53,993 nucleotides of DNA, taken from the NCBI GenBank assembly GCA_964563885.1, contig CAZLYX010000008.1, positions 1 to 53,993 of the forward strand. The letters run 5' to 3'. Positions 23,725 to 33,330 of the stretch are shown piece by piece. How positions within the stretch are numbered: the stretch's first letter is position 1; every line of letters begins with the position of its first letter. Below the pieces are notes generated by a model. That model worked only from the letters and a program-made list of their open reading frames with translations, had not been told where the DNA came from and ran no database searches. This DNA comes from CAZLYX01 sp964563885. Lineage in GTDB: Bacteria > Pseudomonadota > Gammaproteobacteria > Burkholderiales > Neisseriaceae. The position numbers were made by a program, and so were the translations under genes.

Positions 23725-25290
23725 TCATTCCCACTCTATCGTGGCAGGTGGTTTGCCGCTTACATCGTAGACCACACGGTTTATGCCGCGCACTTCGTTA
23801 ATGATGCGGTTTGAGACGCGGCCAAGCAAATCGTATGGCAGGTGTGCCCAATGTGCGGTCATAAAGTCGCTGGTGACCACTGCGCGCAAGGCTACTACAT
23901 ATTCGTAAGTACGGCCATCGCCCATCACGCCCACTGATTTAACAGGCAAGAATACGGCAAAGGCTTGGCTGGTGAGGTCGTACCATGAAGTGCCGCTTTC
24001 ATCTTGGGTATTGCGCAGCTCTTCAATGAAAATATCGTCGGCTCGGCGCAGCAGGTCGGCGTATTCTTTTTTAACTTCGCCTAAAATGCGTACACCTAAG
24101 CCTGGGCCTGGGAAAGGGTGGCGATAAACCATTTCGCGCGGTAAACCCAATGCTACGCCTAGCTCACGCACTTCATCTTTGAATAGGTCGCGCAATGGCT
24201 CAAGCAGTTTTAAATTAAGGGTTTCAGGTAGCCCGCCAACATTATGATGGCTTTTAATGGCATGTGCTTTGTTGTTTTTAGCGCCTGCAGATTCGATTAC
24301 ATCTGGGTAAATAGTACCTTGTGCCAGCCATTTGGCGTTTTGACGTTGGGTGGCTTCTTTTTGAAACACTTCTACAAATTCGGCACCAATGATTTTGCGT
24401 TTTTTCTCGGGATCGGTTTCGCCAGTGAGTTTGCCCATAAACTCTTTTGATGCGTCTACATGAATGATTTTTACACCCATGTTGCGGGCAAACATTTCCA
24501 TCACCATGTCGCCTTCATTCAGGCGCAGCAAGCCGTGATCAACAAACACGCAAGTAAGCTGGTCGCCAATTGCTTTGTGTATCAATGCCGCGGCTACAGA
24601 AGAGTCTACGCCGCCCGATAAGCCGAGAATCACTTCATCGCTGCCTACTTGTTGGCGAATTTTTTCAACTGTTTCATCAATATAATTGGGCATTGTCCAT
24701 GAAGGCTGGGTGTGGCAAATGTCTAACACAAAACGGTTAAGCAAGGCTGTGCCTTGCTTGGTGTGGGTAACTTCTGGGTGAAACTGTACGCCATAAAAAT
24801 GCTTGCTGGCGTTTTCCATGATGGCAATCGGGCAGCTAGGTGTATGGCCGCCTATGCTGAAGCCGGCTGGCAGTTTGCTGACTTTATCGCCGTGGCTCAT
24901 CCATACTTCAAGCTCATTCTCTTTGCCATCGTAAATGCCATTGGTGAGTGCATTGGGCTCTAAGCTCACTTTGGCATAGCCAAATTCGCGCTGGTTGCCC
25001 GAAGAGACTTCGCCGCCAAGGTGATGTGCCATAAATTGCATGCCGTAGCAAATGCCCAGCACGGGTATGCCTAATTCAAAAATAGCAGCATCGGCCTGAT
25101 AATCAGATTTATATACTGAATTGGGGCCACCAGAAAGGATAATACCTTTAGGATTAAATGCTTTAATCTCTTCAAGTGGCATGTCGAAAGAATGCAGCTC
25201 ACAATAAACATGGGCTTCACGCACGCGGCGTGCGATAAGTTGGCTCACTTGTGAACCAAAGTCTAAAATCAGGATTTTGTCTTGAGTCAT
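23725..25290 (-). CDS. guaA: GMP synthase (glutamine-hydrolysing)
   Basis: A 521-residue enzyme converting XMP to GMP. The class I glutamine amidotransferase domain has the nucleophile in GICYGMQ and the His/Glu pair in FHPEVTH. The ATP-pyrophosphatase domain has the P-loop GLSGGVDSS. The dimerisation domain ends in the family's typical IEWE tail. Length is normal. The 3' end abuts island debris, so its native terminator appears to be lost: none is visible before the IS3 fragment. An 11/12 DUS match lies inside at about 24220. Confidence 0.97.
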   Translation of the reverse strand: MTQDKILILDFGSQVSQLIARRVREAHVYCELHSFDMPLEEIKAFNPKGIILSGGPNSVYKSDYQADAAIFELGIPVLGICYGMQFMAHHLGGEVSSGNQREFGYAKVSLEPNALTNGIYDGKENELEVWMSHGDKVSKLPAGFSIGGHTPSCPIAIMENASKHFYGVQFHPEVTHTKQGTALLNRFVLDICHTQPSWTMPNYIDETVEKIRQQVGSDEVILGLSGGVDSSVAAALIHKAIGDQLTCVFVDHGLLRLNEGDMVMEMFARNMGVKIIHVDASKEFMGKLTGETDPEKKRKIIGAEFVEVFQKEATQRQNAKWLAQGTIYPDVIESAGAKNNKAHAIKSHHNVGGLPETLNLKLLEPLRDLFKDEVRELGVALGLPREMVYRHPFPGPGLGVRILGEVKKEYADLLRRADDIFIEELRNTQDESGTSWYDLTSQAFAVFLPVKSVGVMGDGRTYEYVVALRAVVTSDFMTAHWAHLPYDLLGRVSNRIINEVRGINRVVYDVSGKPPATIEWE

Positions 25291-25348
25291 GATGGTTTCT
25301 TTTGCGAAGAATCGTTGAAATAACTGGCTGCGATTGTATCATAAATAA

Positions 25349-25375
25349 AGGCTACCTGAATGACTCAGGTAGCCT
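25349..25375 (-). terminator. DUS-pair terminator after the small membrane protein gene
   Basis: AGGCTACCTGA and TCAGGTAGCCT flank a short loop, with a T-rich tail on the minus strand. It separates the 25399-25758 gene from guaA. Confidence 0.75.
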
Positions 25376-25398
25376 AATATCAATGAGATTGAGTTGGT

Positions 25399-25758
25399 TT
25401 ATTCTATTGAAGGAGGGTGCTTGATTTGTTTAAAAGGCACAATGCTACTGCGAGATAACAGCAATAAACAGCCTAAGATCATCATGCCCAAGGCTATTAA
25501 GGTTGGTAAACCAACAAAATATTGTTGGCCGCGCAAATAAATGCCAGCGCCGATGTACATTAACATCGGGCCAGCAACAATGGATTGTTTGTTGATGCCA
25601 TCCATTAACAACACTACGACGCCAGCAATACCAAGCGCGGTGGCAATAAGAATTGAAGTGGCGGGCAAAATATCAGTGGTTTTCAGAAACCACAACGCGC
25701 CTGCAATAATAAGGAACAAGGGCAAAGCCAGTGAAGATTGTGGCATATTTTCTTTCAT
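25399..25758 (-). CDS. Small four-helix membrane protein of unknown function
   Basis: A 119-residue protein with four hydrophobic helices of roughly 18-22 residues each and short loops, ending in a polar tail. Segments such as PLFLIIAGALWFL and PTLIALGMMILGCLLLL resemble small LiaF/DUF5668-type transmembrane modules, but I cannot assign a family. A second ATG four codons in (MPQSS) is an alternative start. It lies between smpB and guaA on the same strand, with hairpins on both sides. Confidence 0.7.
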   Translation of the reverse strand: MKENMPQSSLALPLFLIIAGALWFLKTTDILPATSILIATALGIAGVVVLLMDGINKQSIVAGPMLMYIGAGIYLRGQQYFVGLPTLIALGMMILGCLLLLSRSSIVPFKQIKHPPSIE

Positions 25759-25822
25759 GAATATTCAGATAAGCTAACGGCGTAAACAGAAAATGTGCTG
25801 CGTTGCGCCGTATTGTAAAACA

Positions 25823-25847
25823 AAGGCTACCTGAATAAGTTAGCCTT
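25823..25847 (-). terminator. Degenerate DUS hairpin after smpB
   Basis: AAGGCTA and TAGCCTT enclose ACCTGAA-derived loop sequence. It looks like a DUS pair that has lost its inner half; a weak terminator for smpB. Confidence 0.5.
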
Positions 25848-25869
25848 GTGTTATAGCAAGTAAATTTTG

Positions 25870-26316
25870 TTAACGCGTGCTTTTCATCAGCCGCTGTTTC
25901 TCACGTTTCCAATCTGCTTCTTTGAGGCTTTCGCGCTTATCGTGCTGTTTTTTACCTTTAGCTAAGCCAATGTCCATTTTAATGTTGCCGCCTTTATAGT
26001 GCAAATTCAAAGGCACAATGGTGTAACCAGCGCGTTCAATTTTAGCGACCAGCTTATTGATTTCAGATTGGTTAAGTAATAATTTGCGTTGGCGAACAGG
26101 ATCAGGTTTAACATGTGTAGACGCTGTCGCTAGGGCAGTGATGTGACAGCCGACTAAGTAAAAGGCGCCACGTTTCCAGTGGATGTAGCTTTCTTTTATC
26201 TGCACTCGTCCAGCACGAATGGCTTTAACTTCCCAGCCTTCTAGTACGAGACCGGCTTCAAGTTGCTCTTCGATAAAATAATCGTGAAAGGCTTTTTTGT
26301 TGTTGGCTATGCTCAT
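25870..26316 (-). CDS. smpB: SsrA (tmRNA)-binding protein SmpB
   Basis: A 148-residue OB-fold protein needed for tmRNA-mediated ribosome rescue. Family hallmarks are NKKAFHDYFIEE at the N-terminus, GLVLEGWEVKAIRAGRVQIKESY in the barrel, and a basic C-terminal tail KKQHDKRESLKEADWKREKQR that enters the mRNA channel. tmRNA itself is not recognised in this window. Confidence 0.97.
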   Translation of the reverse strand: MSIANNKKAFHDYFIEEQLEAGLVLEGWEVKAIRAGRVQIKESYIHWKRGAFYLVGCHITALATASTHVKPDPVRQRKLLLNQSEINKLVAKIERAGYTIVPLNLHYKGGNIKMDIGLAKGKKQHDKRESLKEADWKREKQRLMKSTR

Positions 26317-26724
26317 TGTATTCTTCTATACTGCTTGCAATCTATTTAGGCTGTCATTCTAGCAGAAACAGGCTACCCAAAGACAATTTATATAAAGCAA
26401 TCTGTCTAAGCGTGATTTCTAAATAAAATAAAAAAAGTATTTGTTACGCGTTATAGATTAACTTAGATAGTTTAGTGATTGCTAGCAAAATAGTTTGTAC
26501 TATAAAACGTTAGAGTGTTTTGAATAAAAATAGCGAGAGAAGAATATTTGATTTGAGTTGCACAGAGATAAAATCTTTTGTGGAAATAGCTACTGAGTTT
26601 GTTTTAATGTTGGCATTATAAGCATTGATGGCGGTATGCTAAACATGTGATATTGATGAGACCTGTGTGTAAATAATTTGATAGTTGTAATATAGATTGA
26701 TAATTAAGGCTAGCTGAAAAGAAC
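26317..26724. other. Gene-poor AT-rich stretch between smpB and csp
   Basis: About 400 bp with many stops in all frames and no family resemblance. It holds a DUS relative with one mismatch (near 26707, GGCTAGCTGAA). A small RNA is possible but I see no promoter-terminator pair that argues for one. Confidence 0.4.
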
Positions 26725-26752
26725 AAATGGCAGGTTAGACAACCTGCCATTT
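26725..26752 (-). terminator. Rho-independent terminator of csp
   Basis: AAATGGCAGGTT and AACCTGCCATTT form a perfect 12-bp stem with a 4-nt loop. On the minus strand it is followed by TGTTCTTTT. It lies 57 bases past the csp stop and is not DUS-derived. Confidence 0.85.
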
Positions 26753-26808
26753 GGTGCTGCCGTAGTGAATCGTAGTATACGAAGACTATGGCTGCTTATT
26801 GGTTTTAA

Positions 26809-27012
26809 TTAAGCGTTTTGAATATTAGACGCTTGTTTACCTTTAGGACCAGTAGTAACTTCGAAAGAAACTTTTTGGCCTTCTTTCAGAGTTTTAAAAC
26901 CATCCATATTGATTGCTGAGAAGTGAGCAAATAAATCTTCACCACCTTCATCAGGAGTAATGAAACCAAAACCTTTAGCGTCGTTGAACCATTTAACAAT
27001 ACCAGTCGACAT
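26809..27012 (-). CDS. Cold-shock protein (CspA family)
   Basis: A 67-residue single cold-shock domain. The RNA-binding motifs are KGFGFI and DLFAHF (RNP1 and RNP2), and the protein starts MSTGIVKWFNDAKGFG, typical of CspA-type proteins. AGGAAG lies before the ATG. A long AT-rich leader upstream would fit the 5'-UTR control known for this family, but the transcript start is not defined here. Confidence 0.96.
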   Translation of the reverse strand: MSTGIVKWFNDAKGFGFITPDEGGEDLFAHFSAINMDGFKTLKEGQKVSFEVTTGPKGKQASNIQNA

Positions 27013-27262
27013 TAGAACTTCCTATACTTAAAATAATAAACAAAAAACAGCGGGGCAGGCAATGCCGAAAAAAATAAAATCTCGATTTCTCCAAATCTTA
27101 ATGCTTTTGTTATTTGCCAAGCTCTGCATGGGTTTCTTTTTACATTCGTTAGGCCATTACGTCAAGTAATGTTTTAATAAAAAGCATAAATAAGTTAAAA
27201 AAATTAAAAAAACCACAATAATGACTTTAAAATAACACTTTTGAGACTACATAGTTAATAGC
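27013..27262. promoter_or_regulatory. Divergent control region between csp and clpS
   Basis: A 250-bp spacer with A/T tracts (27180-27240). CATTAC (27155-27160) and GTAATG (27166-27171) form an inverted repeat around GTCAA. It must hold promoters in both directions; I cannot place the boxes with confidence. Confidence 0.45.
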
Positions 27263-27577
27263 ATGAATAATATTGATAAGAAAATTAATAAGGCTGCTTT
27301 TAGTGACCAAGCAAAAATTAAACCACCAAAAAAATATGCGGTTTATTTATTGAACGATGATTTTACGCCTATGGATTTTGTGGTGAATATTTTACAAAGT
27401 GTGTTTATGCTATCTGAAAACCAAGCTGTTGCTGTTATGCTGCTTGTGCATCATGAGGGCAAGGGCTTATGTGGTATATATACCCATGACATCGCTTATA
27501 CTAAACAACAACAAGTGACTGCTCGAGCACAAGCTCAGGGTTATCCCTTGTTAAGCAGTGTGGAGGAAACATCATGA
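27263..27577 (+). CDS. clpS: ATP-dependent Clp protease adaptor ClpS
   Basis: A 104-residue adaptor that presents N-end-rule substrates to ClpAP. A flexible N-terminus is followed by the conserved PPKKYAVYLLNDDFTPMDFVV and the binding-pocket region MLLVHHEGKGLCGIYTHDIA. The stop overlaps the clpA start by 4 bases (ATGA), so the pair is translationally coupled. Confidence 0.96.
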   Translation: MNNIDKKINKAAFSDQAKIKPPKKYAVYLLNDDFTPMDFVVNILQSVFMLSENQAVAVMLLVHHEGKGLCGIYTHDIAYTKQQQVTARAQAQGYPLLSSVEETS

Positions 27578-29859
27578 TCTCAGCCGGATTAGAACGAATT
27601 CTACAGCAATCATATAATGATGCACGAACGCGCAGATATGAGCTGATTAGCATTGAACATTTATTGTTGATGCTGATTGAGCAGTCTGACGACGTGCGCG
27701 AGGTTCTACTTAACTGTGGAGTTGATCTCGATTTATTGTCAGAACAGCTGGTCAGCAGCATGGTTGATACTATGCCAGTTGTGCCGCACAACAGAATGAA
27801 CGAAACGGAAACAGAGCCGAGTTTAGGTTTCCAGAGGGTGATACAGCGCGCGATTATGCATGCGCAATCGGCAGATAAACGTGAAGTAGATCCTACGGAT
27901 GTTTTAGTGTCGATTATGAGTGAAAAAGAAAGCCCAGCAGTATATTTGTTGCAATTACAATCGGTTGAACGTTATGACATTTTAAGATTTTTGGCGCATG
28001 GCATCCGCAAAGATGAGGAGCAGCCGTCGGGCAATAAAGAATCTACCCAGCAAAAAGGGGCAGAAAGCCCTGATGCGCTGGCGGCCTATACGCTGAATCT
28101 GAATGCCGAAGTGGTGGCTGGCCGTATTGACCCCTTAATTGGGCGCAAACATGAGATGGAGCGCTTGGTTCAAGTGCTGTGTCGTCGTCGCAAAAACAAC
28201 CCGTTATTAGTAGGTGAGGCAGGTGTAGGTAAAACGGCTTTGGCTGAAGGCTTGGCTCACCAAATTGTGAATAAGCAAGTACCCGATATATTAAAAGACG
28301 CTACCATTTTTTCATTGGATATGGGTGCTCTGTTGGCGGGTACAAAATATCGTGGTGATTTTGAAGCACGGATTAAAGCAGTGTTGAAGCAACTGGTAGA
28401 AATTAAAGGTGCGATGTTATTTATTGACGAAATCCACACCATTATTGGTGCAGGTAGCGTTTCTGGTGGCACGATGGATGCTTCCAACTTGTTGAAACCT
28501 GCGTTGTCTAAAGGTGAGTTGCGTTGTATCGGAGCAACAACATATAACGAATATCGTACAATTTTTGATAAAGATCATGCTTTGAGCCGCCGTTTTCAAA
28601 AAATAGACGTTGTTGAGCCAAGTGTGCCTGAAACGATTGCGATTTTGCAGGGCTTAAAGCCCATGTTTGAAGATTTTCATGGCGTACGCTATACCAGAGG
28701 AGCGTTGGAAGCTGCTGCTGAGCTATCTGATCGTTATATCAGTGAACGTTTTTTACCTGATAAAGCGATTGATATGATGGATGAGGCTGGTGCTGCGCAA
28801 CGAGTGTTACCGAAATCAAAACAGAAAAAAGTGATTGGCAAAGCACAAATTGAAGCAGTGGTTGCCAAAATAGCGCGCATTCCTGAAAAAACCGTTTCGC
28901 ATGATGATAAGCAGGTGTTGCGTCATTTAGATCGTGATTTGAAAAATATGGTGTTCGGCCAAGAAGTGGCGATTGACGCGCTGGTGGCCGCAGTAAAAAT
29001 GTCACGTTCAGGCTTGGGTATACCCGATAAGCCTATTGGCAGTTTCCTGTTTTCAGGCCCTACGGGTGTTGGTAAAACAGAAGTAGCCAAACAGCTTGCA
29101 TACTCGCTTGGTGTGCCGTTACAGCGCTTTGATATGTCTGAATACATGGAGAGCCATGCTGTGTCGCGCTTGATTGGCTCGCCGCCGGGTTATGTGGGTT
29201 TTGAGCAAGGTGGTTTGCTCACTGAGGCTGTGAACAAGCAACCGCATTGCGTATTACTGCTAGATGAAATAGAAAAAGCACATCCTGATATCTACAATAT
29301 TTTGTTGCAGGTGATGGATTATGGCAAGTTAACTGATAATAGTGGCCGCAGCGCTGATTTTCGCAATGTGGTGTTGATTATGACCACAAATGCGGGTGCT
29401 GAGAGTTTAAGTAAGCCAGTGTTGGGCTTTATGAATAAACGCGAGCGCGGTGATGAAATGCAGGCAATTAATAAGATGTTTACGCCTGAGTTCCGTAACC
29501 GTTTAGATGCTGTGATTCCATTTGCACCGTTGAGCGAGTCTATTATTGAGCGTGTGGTAGATAAGTTTTTATTACAACTCGAACAGCAATTATTGGGCAA
29601 GAAAGTTGAAGCATCATTTACCACAGGATTGCGTGCTTATTTAGGCAAAGCTGGGTTCGACCCAAAAATGGGTGCGCGGCCAATGCATCGTTTAATCCAG
29701 GACAAAATTCGTCGTGCGTTGGCTGATGAGCTACTGTTTGGCAAATTAGCCAATGGAGGTCAGGTAGTGATTGATTGGGATGAGGCGAAAGAGGAAGTGT
29801 TGCTTGTGTTCAATAAGTCGGTGGACCGGGAACATGATATAGCAGATGCAGCGATTTAA
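27574..29859 (+). CDS. clpA: ATP-dependent Clp protease ATP-binding subunit ClpA
   Basis: A 761-residue Hsp100 unfoldase working with ClpP and ClpS. There is an N-terminal Clp_N repeat domain (to about residue 145), a first AAA domain with Walker A GEAGVGKTA and Walker B LFIDEIH, and a second with GPTGVGKTE and LLLDEIEKAHPD. There is no long middle coiled-coil domain, which separates it from ClpB and ClpC. The usual ClpP-binding loop tripeptide should be near residue 610. clpP is not in this window. Confidence 0.96.
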   Translation: MISAGLERILQQSYNDARTRRYELISIEHLLLMLIEQSDDVREVLLNCGVDLDLLSEQLVSSMVDTMPVVPHNRMNETETEPSLGFQRVIQRAIMHAQSADKREVDPTDVLVSIMSEKESPAVYLLQLQSVERYDILRFLAHGIRKDEEQPSGNKESTQQKGAESPDALAAYTLNLNAEVVAGRIDPLIGRKHEMERLVQVLCRRRKNNPLLVGEAGVGKTALAEGLAHQIVNKQVPDILKDATIFSLDMGALLAGTKYRGDFEARIKAVLKQLVEIKGAMLFIDEIHTIIGAGSVSGGTMDASNLLKPALSKGELRCIGATTYNEYRTIFDKDHALSRRFQKIDVVEPSVPETIAILQGLKPMFEDFHGVRYTRGALEAAAELSDRYISERFLPDKAIDMMDEAGAAQRVLPKSKQKKVIGKAQIEAVVAKIARIPEKTVSHDDKQVLRHLDRDLKNMVFGQEVAIDALVAAVKMSRSGLGIPDKPIGSFLFSGPTGVGKTEVAKQLAYSLGVPLQRFDMSEYMESHAVSRLIGSPPGYVGFEQGGLLTEAVNKQPHCVLLLDEIEKAHPDIYNILLQVMDYGKLTDNSGRSADFRNVVLIMTTNAGAESLSKPVLGFMNKRERGDEMQAINKMFTPEFRNRLDAVIPFAPLSESIIERVVDKFLLQLEQQLLGKKVEASFTTGLRAYLGKAGFDPKMGARPMHRLIQDKIRRALADELLFGKLANGGQVVIDWDEAKEEVLLVFNKSVDREHDIADAAI

Positions 29860-29887
29860 TCTAAACGTGTACTTGTAAACATTGAAA

Positions 29888-29929
29888 ATAATAAAGGCTA
29901 CCTGAAAAGTTTCAGGTAGCCTTTATTAT
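29888..29929. terminator. Bidirectional DUS-pair terminator
   Basis: ATAATAAAGGCTACCTGAA and its complement flank a 3-5-nt loop, between convergent clpA and pilU. A long stem with T-rich ends on both sides. Confidence 0.9.
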
Positions 29930-29949
29930 TAAATCATCTGTGTTATGAC

Positions 29950-31095
29950 TTATTCAAGCAGTTCTAAATCAATATCTGCATTTTGAGCACGGCGACTACG
30001 TAATTGAATAGCCAGTCGCAAATCGTTGGCAGAGTCAGCATTTTTGATGGCATCTTGATAGCTGATATCGCCATTTTCAAATAATGTATACAGTGCTTGA
30101 TCATAGGTTTGCATGCCCATGTCTTGTGATTTGGCCATAATTTCTTTAATGCTGTGCACTTCACCACGTAGAATCAAATCAGAAATTAAGGGTGAATTCA
30201 CCAATACTTCAACCGCCGCTACGCGCCCTTTTTCTTTTTCTTTTGGGATGAGGCGCTGCGAAATAAAGGCTTGTAGATTGAGCGATAAATCGGATAACAA
30301 TTGCTTATGGCGTTCTTCGGGGAAGAAGTTGATGATGCGGTCAAGCGCTTGGTTGGTGCTATTGGCATGAAGTGTGGCCATACATAAATGACCTGTTTCA
30401 GAGAAGGCCATTGCATAGTCCATGGTTTCGCGATCTCGAATCTCACCAATTAAAATGACATCTGGTGCTTGGCGTAAAGTGTTTTTTAGTGCAGCAAACC
30501 AGCTTTCTGTGTCTACACCCACTTCACGCTGAGTGATGATGCTGTTTTTATGCGGATGTACAAATTCGATTGGGTCTTCGATGGTGATGATGTGATCGAA
30601 ACTGTGTTCATTGCGGTAATCAACCATTGAGGCCAACGATGTCGATTTGCCTGAACCAGTTCCGCCTACGAAAATCACCAAACCACGTTTTTGTAGGGCA
30701 ATTTTCTTTAATACAGGTGGCAGATTAAGCGAATCAAAGGAAGGGATGTCGCTAGCAATGATACGAAACACCAACGCAGTAGCACCGCGTTGAACCATTG
30801 CGTTTACGCGAAAACGGGCGGCACCAGGTAGGCTGATGGCAAAGTTGGATTCACTTGTGTTAGCAAACTCTTCAGCTTGTTTGGGCGACATAATGGCGCG
30901 AGCAACATTGGCGCACTCATCAGCAGTAAGAGGTGTGTCGTTGAGGCGGTTGATTTTACCATCCAGCTTCATGGCAGGTGGAAAGCCGACGGTAAGGAAT
31001 AAATCTGAGCCTTTGTGCTTCACCATGTGAGCAAGCCACTCGTTTAAAACTTGTTTGCAGTTAGCAAGAACTTCTGATGAGATATCTTGATTCAT
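29950..31095 (-). CDS. pilU: Type IV pilus retraction ATPase PilU
   Basis: A 381-residue hexameric secretion ATPase. Walker A is GGTGSGKST, the Asp box and Walker B surround DVILIGEIRDRETMDYAM, and the His box is TGHLCMATLHANS. The GGTGSGK Walker A, the longer C-terminus and the overall sequence point to PilU rather than PilT. PilU assists PilT in retraction, twitching and DNA uptake, which suits a DUS-bearing genome. pilT is not adjacent. Confidence 0.92.
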   Translation of the reverse strand: MNQDISSEVLANCKQVLNEWLAHMVKHKGSDLFLTVGFPPAMKLDGKINRLNDTPLTADECANVARAIMSPKQAEEFANTSESNFAISLPGAARFRVNAMVQRGATALVFRIIASDIPSFDSLNLPPVLKKIALQKRGLVIFVGGTGSGKSTSLASMVDYRNEHSFDHIITIEDPIEFVHPHKNSIITQREVGVDTESWFAALKNTLRQAPDVILIGEIRDRETMDYAMAFSETGHLCMATLHANSTNQALDRIINFFPEERHKQLLSDLSLNLQAFISQRLIPKEKEKGRVAAVEVLVNSPLISDLILRGEVHSIKEIMAKSQDMGMQTYDQALYTLFENGDISYQDAIKNADSANDLRLAIQLRSRRAQNADIDLELLE

Positions 31096-31284
31096 AATCT
31101 TTTTTCTTATTTGAATACCAAGTAGTTAACATTGAATTATAGCAAGATATAACGCTTGAAAGTTTGAATATCTGTAACCATTACTCAAAATACATTGTAT
31201 TTATGGTGTTTTCCAAACAGCAAGTGACGATTGAGGCAGCTAAACGTATAATAATAGTAATTAACAAAAATCAGCGAAACCTTA

Positions 31285-31989
31285 ATGAAAAATAAGATTA
31301 GTATTGCCATTGTCGGCGCAATGGAGCAAGAAATTGAGCTGCTTAAAGCATTAATGCACAATTGTGAAGAAGAAACTATTGCTGATATTAAGACTTACCA
31401 CGGAAAATTGTTTAATCATAATGTTGTGTTGGCTTTATGTGGTATTGGAAAAGTGAACGCAGCAGTGGCCACCAGCGTGGTGTTAATGCGGTACAAACCA
31501 GAGTATGTTATTAACACCGGCAGCGCTGGCGGGTTGTCAAAAAACTTGAAAGTAGGTGATGTGGTGGTGGCAGCATTGGTGGCGCATCATGATGTTGATG
31601 TAACTGCTTTTGGTTATCAGTTGGGTCAAGTGCCAAAAATGCGACCAGCTTTTGTTTGTGATGAAAAACTGGTTAACTTAGCAGAAAAAGCCGCCTCAGC
31701 ATTTGAAGGTGCTAGCGTATATAAAGGCTTGATTGTGAGCGGTGATCAATTTATTAATTGTAGCGAAAAAGTTGCTCATATTCGTGAACATTTTTTTGGA
31801 GCTTGTGTTGTTGAAATGGAAGCTGCTGCCATTGCGCAAACCTGTGCTAAGTTTAATGTGCCTTTTGTAGTGGTGCGAGCGGTGTCAGATTTGGCCGATG
31901 AAGAAGCTGAAATCAGCTTTGATGAGTTTTTAGAAACGGCTGCATTACAATCGACACGTATGGTAAAGCACATTATTTCTGCATTGTAA
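31285..31989 (+). CDS. mtnN: 5'-methylthioadenosine/S-adenosylhomocysteine nucleosidase
   Basis: A 234-residue nucleosidase of the PNP/UDP family (Pfs). It hydrolyses MTA and SAH to adenine and a thioribose or homocysteine derivative. It starts with the typical IAIVGAMEQEIELL containing the catalytic-acid Glu, with NTGSAGGL and GDVVVA in the middle. VEMEAAAIAQ and RAVSDLAD, the latter with the catalytic aspartate, occur near the end. Length is normal. It is single, with a DUS hairpin between it and the aminotransferase. Confidence 0.95.
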   Translation: MKNKISIAIVGAMEQEIELLKALMHNCEEETIADIKTYHGKLFNHNVVLALCGIGKVNAAVATSVVLMRYKPEYVINTGSAGGLSKNLKVGDVVVAALVAHHDVDVTAFGYQLGQVPKMRPAFVCDEKLVNLAEKAASAFEGASVYKGLIVSGDQFINCSEKVAHIREHFFGACVVEMEAAAIAQTCAKFNVPFVVVRAVSDLADEEAEISFDEFLETAALQSTRMVKHIISAL

Positions 31990-32010
31990 AGTTTAGGTAT
32001 TGAATCATTT

Positions 32011-32043
32011 GAGGCTACCTGAACAGTTTATTCAGGTAGCCTC
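32011..32043 (+). terminator. DUS-pair hairpin between mtnN and the aminotransferase
   Basis: GAGGCTACCTGAA and TTCAGGTAGCCTC flank a 7-nt loop. It ends only 20 bases before the next start codon, so it may attenuate rather than fully stop transcription. Confidence 0.65.
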
Positions 32044-32063
32044 AAGCACAGCAAAGGAATCTA

Positions 32064-33185
32064 ATGCGTTATGACAATATGAGTGCGTTTATTGTGATGG
32101 ATATTGTACGTGAAGCGGCGAAATATCCTAATGCTATTCATTTTGAAATCGGCCAGCCCGATTTACCACCATCGCCTAAAGTTAAAGAAGCTTTAATGGC
32201 AGCGGTGGCAGCTAATAAATTTAGCTATACCGAAAGCTTAGGTTTACCAGCGTTGCGTAAAAAAATCTGTAGCTATTATCAGGATGAATATGGCATAGCA
32301 GTTGCACCTGAGCGGGTGTTGTTAACACCTGGTACCAGCGGCGCTTTTTTGGTGGCATATGCGTTAACATTAAGCGAAGGTCAAAAACTGGGCTTAACTG
32401 ATCCAGCTTATCCTTGTTACAAAAATTTTGCTTATATGATGGATGTTGTGCCCGAATTTATGTCGGTAGATAAGAGCGATTGCTACCAATTGCATCCAAG
32501 ACAACTTGAAGATCGAAGCTTAGCTGCTTTGCAAATTTCTTCACCAGCAAATCCTACTGGAAATGTTTATACGCCAGAGCGGTTGGGTGAGTTGATTGAA
32601 TACTGCGAGCGCGAAAATATAGCGTTTATTTCAGATGAGCTTTATCACGGATTGGTTTATGACAGTAGCGCTGCAACAGCATTGCAATTTAGTCAAAATA
32701 CTTATGTAATCAATGGTTTTTCTAAATACTTCTGTATGCCTGGTGCGCGATTGGGTTGGTTGATTGTGCCTGAACATAAAGTGCGCGAGGCAGAGATTAT
32801 TGCTCAGAATATTTTTATCTGCGCACCTACTTTAAGCCAATATGGCGCTTTAGAAGCGTTTGATCAAGATTATTTACAGCAAATAAGACAGCAGTTTACT
32901 GAGCGCCGTGATTTTCTATACCATGAATTAAGCCAACTTTTTGAAGTTGAATTTAAGCCACAAGGTGCATTTTATATATGGGCAAATGTGTCACGCTATA
33001 CTGACAACAGCTTTGATTTCGCCAAAAAAATGTTGGCCGAAATTCAAGTGGCCTGCGCTCCTGGTATTGATTTTGGTCAGAATAACACTCAGCATTATTT
33101 ACGGTTTGCCTATACGCGTGATATTGAGCATATGCGCGAAGGCATAGAGCGTTTAAAAGTTTGGTTGGCATCAGCAATAGATTAG
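32064..33185 (+). CDS. PLP-dependent aminotransferase, class I/II
   Basis: A 373-residue fold type I aminotransferase. The substrate and PLP contacts are visible as the N-terminal HFEIGQPDLPPSP, the SPANPTG motif, SDELYHGL, and NGFSKYFCMPGARLGW with the Schiff-base lysine. The C-terminal arginine that binds the alpha-carboxylate is in YLRFAYT. It resembles aspartate/alanine-type transaminases of broad range; the specific substrate cannot be read. AAAGGA precedes the ATG. Confidence 0.9.
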   Translation: MRYDNMSAFIVMDIVREAAKYPNAIHFEIGQPDLPPSPKVKEALMAAVAANKFSYTESLGLPALRKKICSYYQDEYGIAVAPERVLLTPGTSGAFLVAYALTLSEGQKLGLTDPAYPCYKNFAYMMDVVPEFMSVDKSDCYQLHPRQLEDRSLAALQISSPANPTGNVYTPERLGELIEYCERENIAFISDELYHGLVYDSSAATALQFSQNTYVINGFSKYFCMPGARLGWLIVPEHKVREAEIIAQNIFICAPTLSQYGALEAFDQDYLQQIRQQFTERRDFLYHELSQLFEVEFKPQGAFYIWANVSRYTDNSFDFAKKMLAEIQVACAPGIDFGQNNTQHYLRFAYTRDIEHMREGIERLKVWLASAID

Positions 33186-33275
33186 ATATTCAAGGCTACC
33201 TGAAACTATGTGTTTTGGTTAATCTTTAAACAACAAACTGTTTGTTAAGCAGAAACTTAAATGCATGAAAGATAT

Positions 33276-33310
33276 AAAAAGGCTACCTGAACGTTTCAGG
33301 TAGCCTTTTT
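33276..33310. terminator. Bidirectional DUS-pair terminator
   Basis: AAAAAGGCTACCTGAA and TTCAGGTAGCCTTTTT flank a 2-4-nt loop between convergent genes. One more single uptake word lies at 33193-33204 just after the aminotransferase stop. Confidence 0.9.
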
Positions 33311-33330
33311 AATATACGTTGCTAGATGGA

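Noticed and set aside
26317..26808. tmRNA gene next to smpB
   Set aside because: I found neither a tRNA-like Ala end nor a tag-peptide frame in the spacer.
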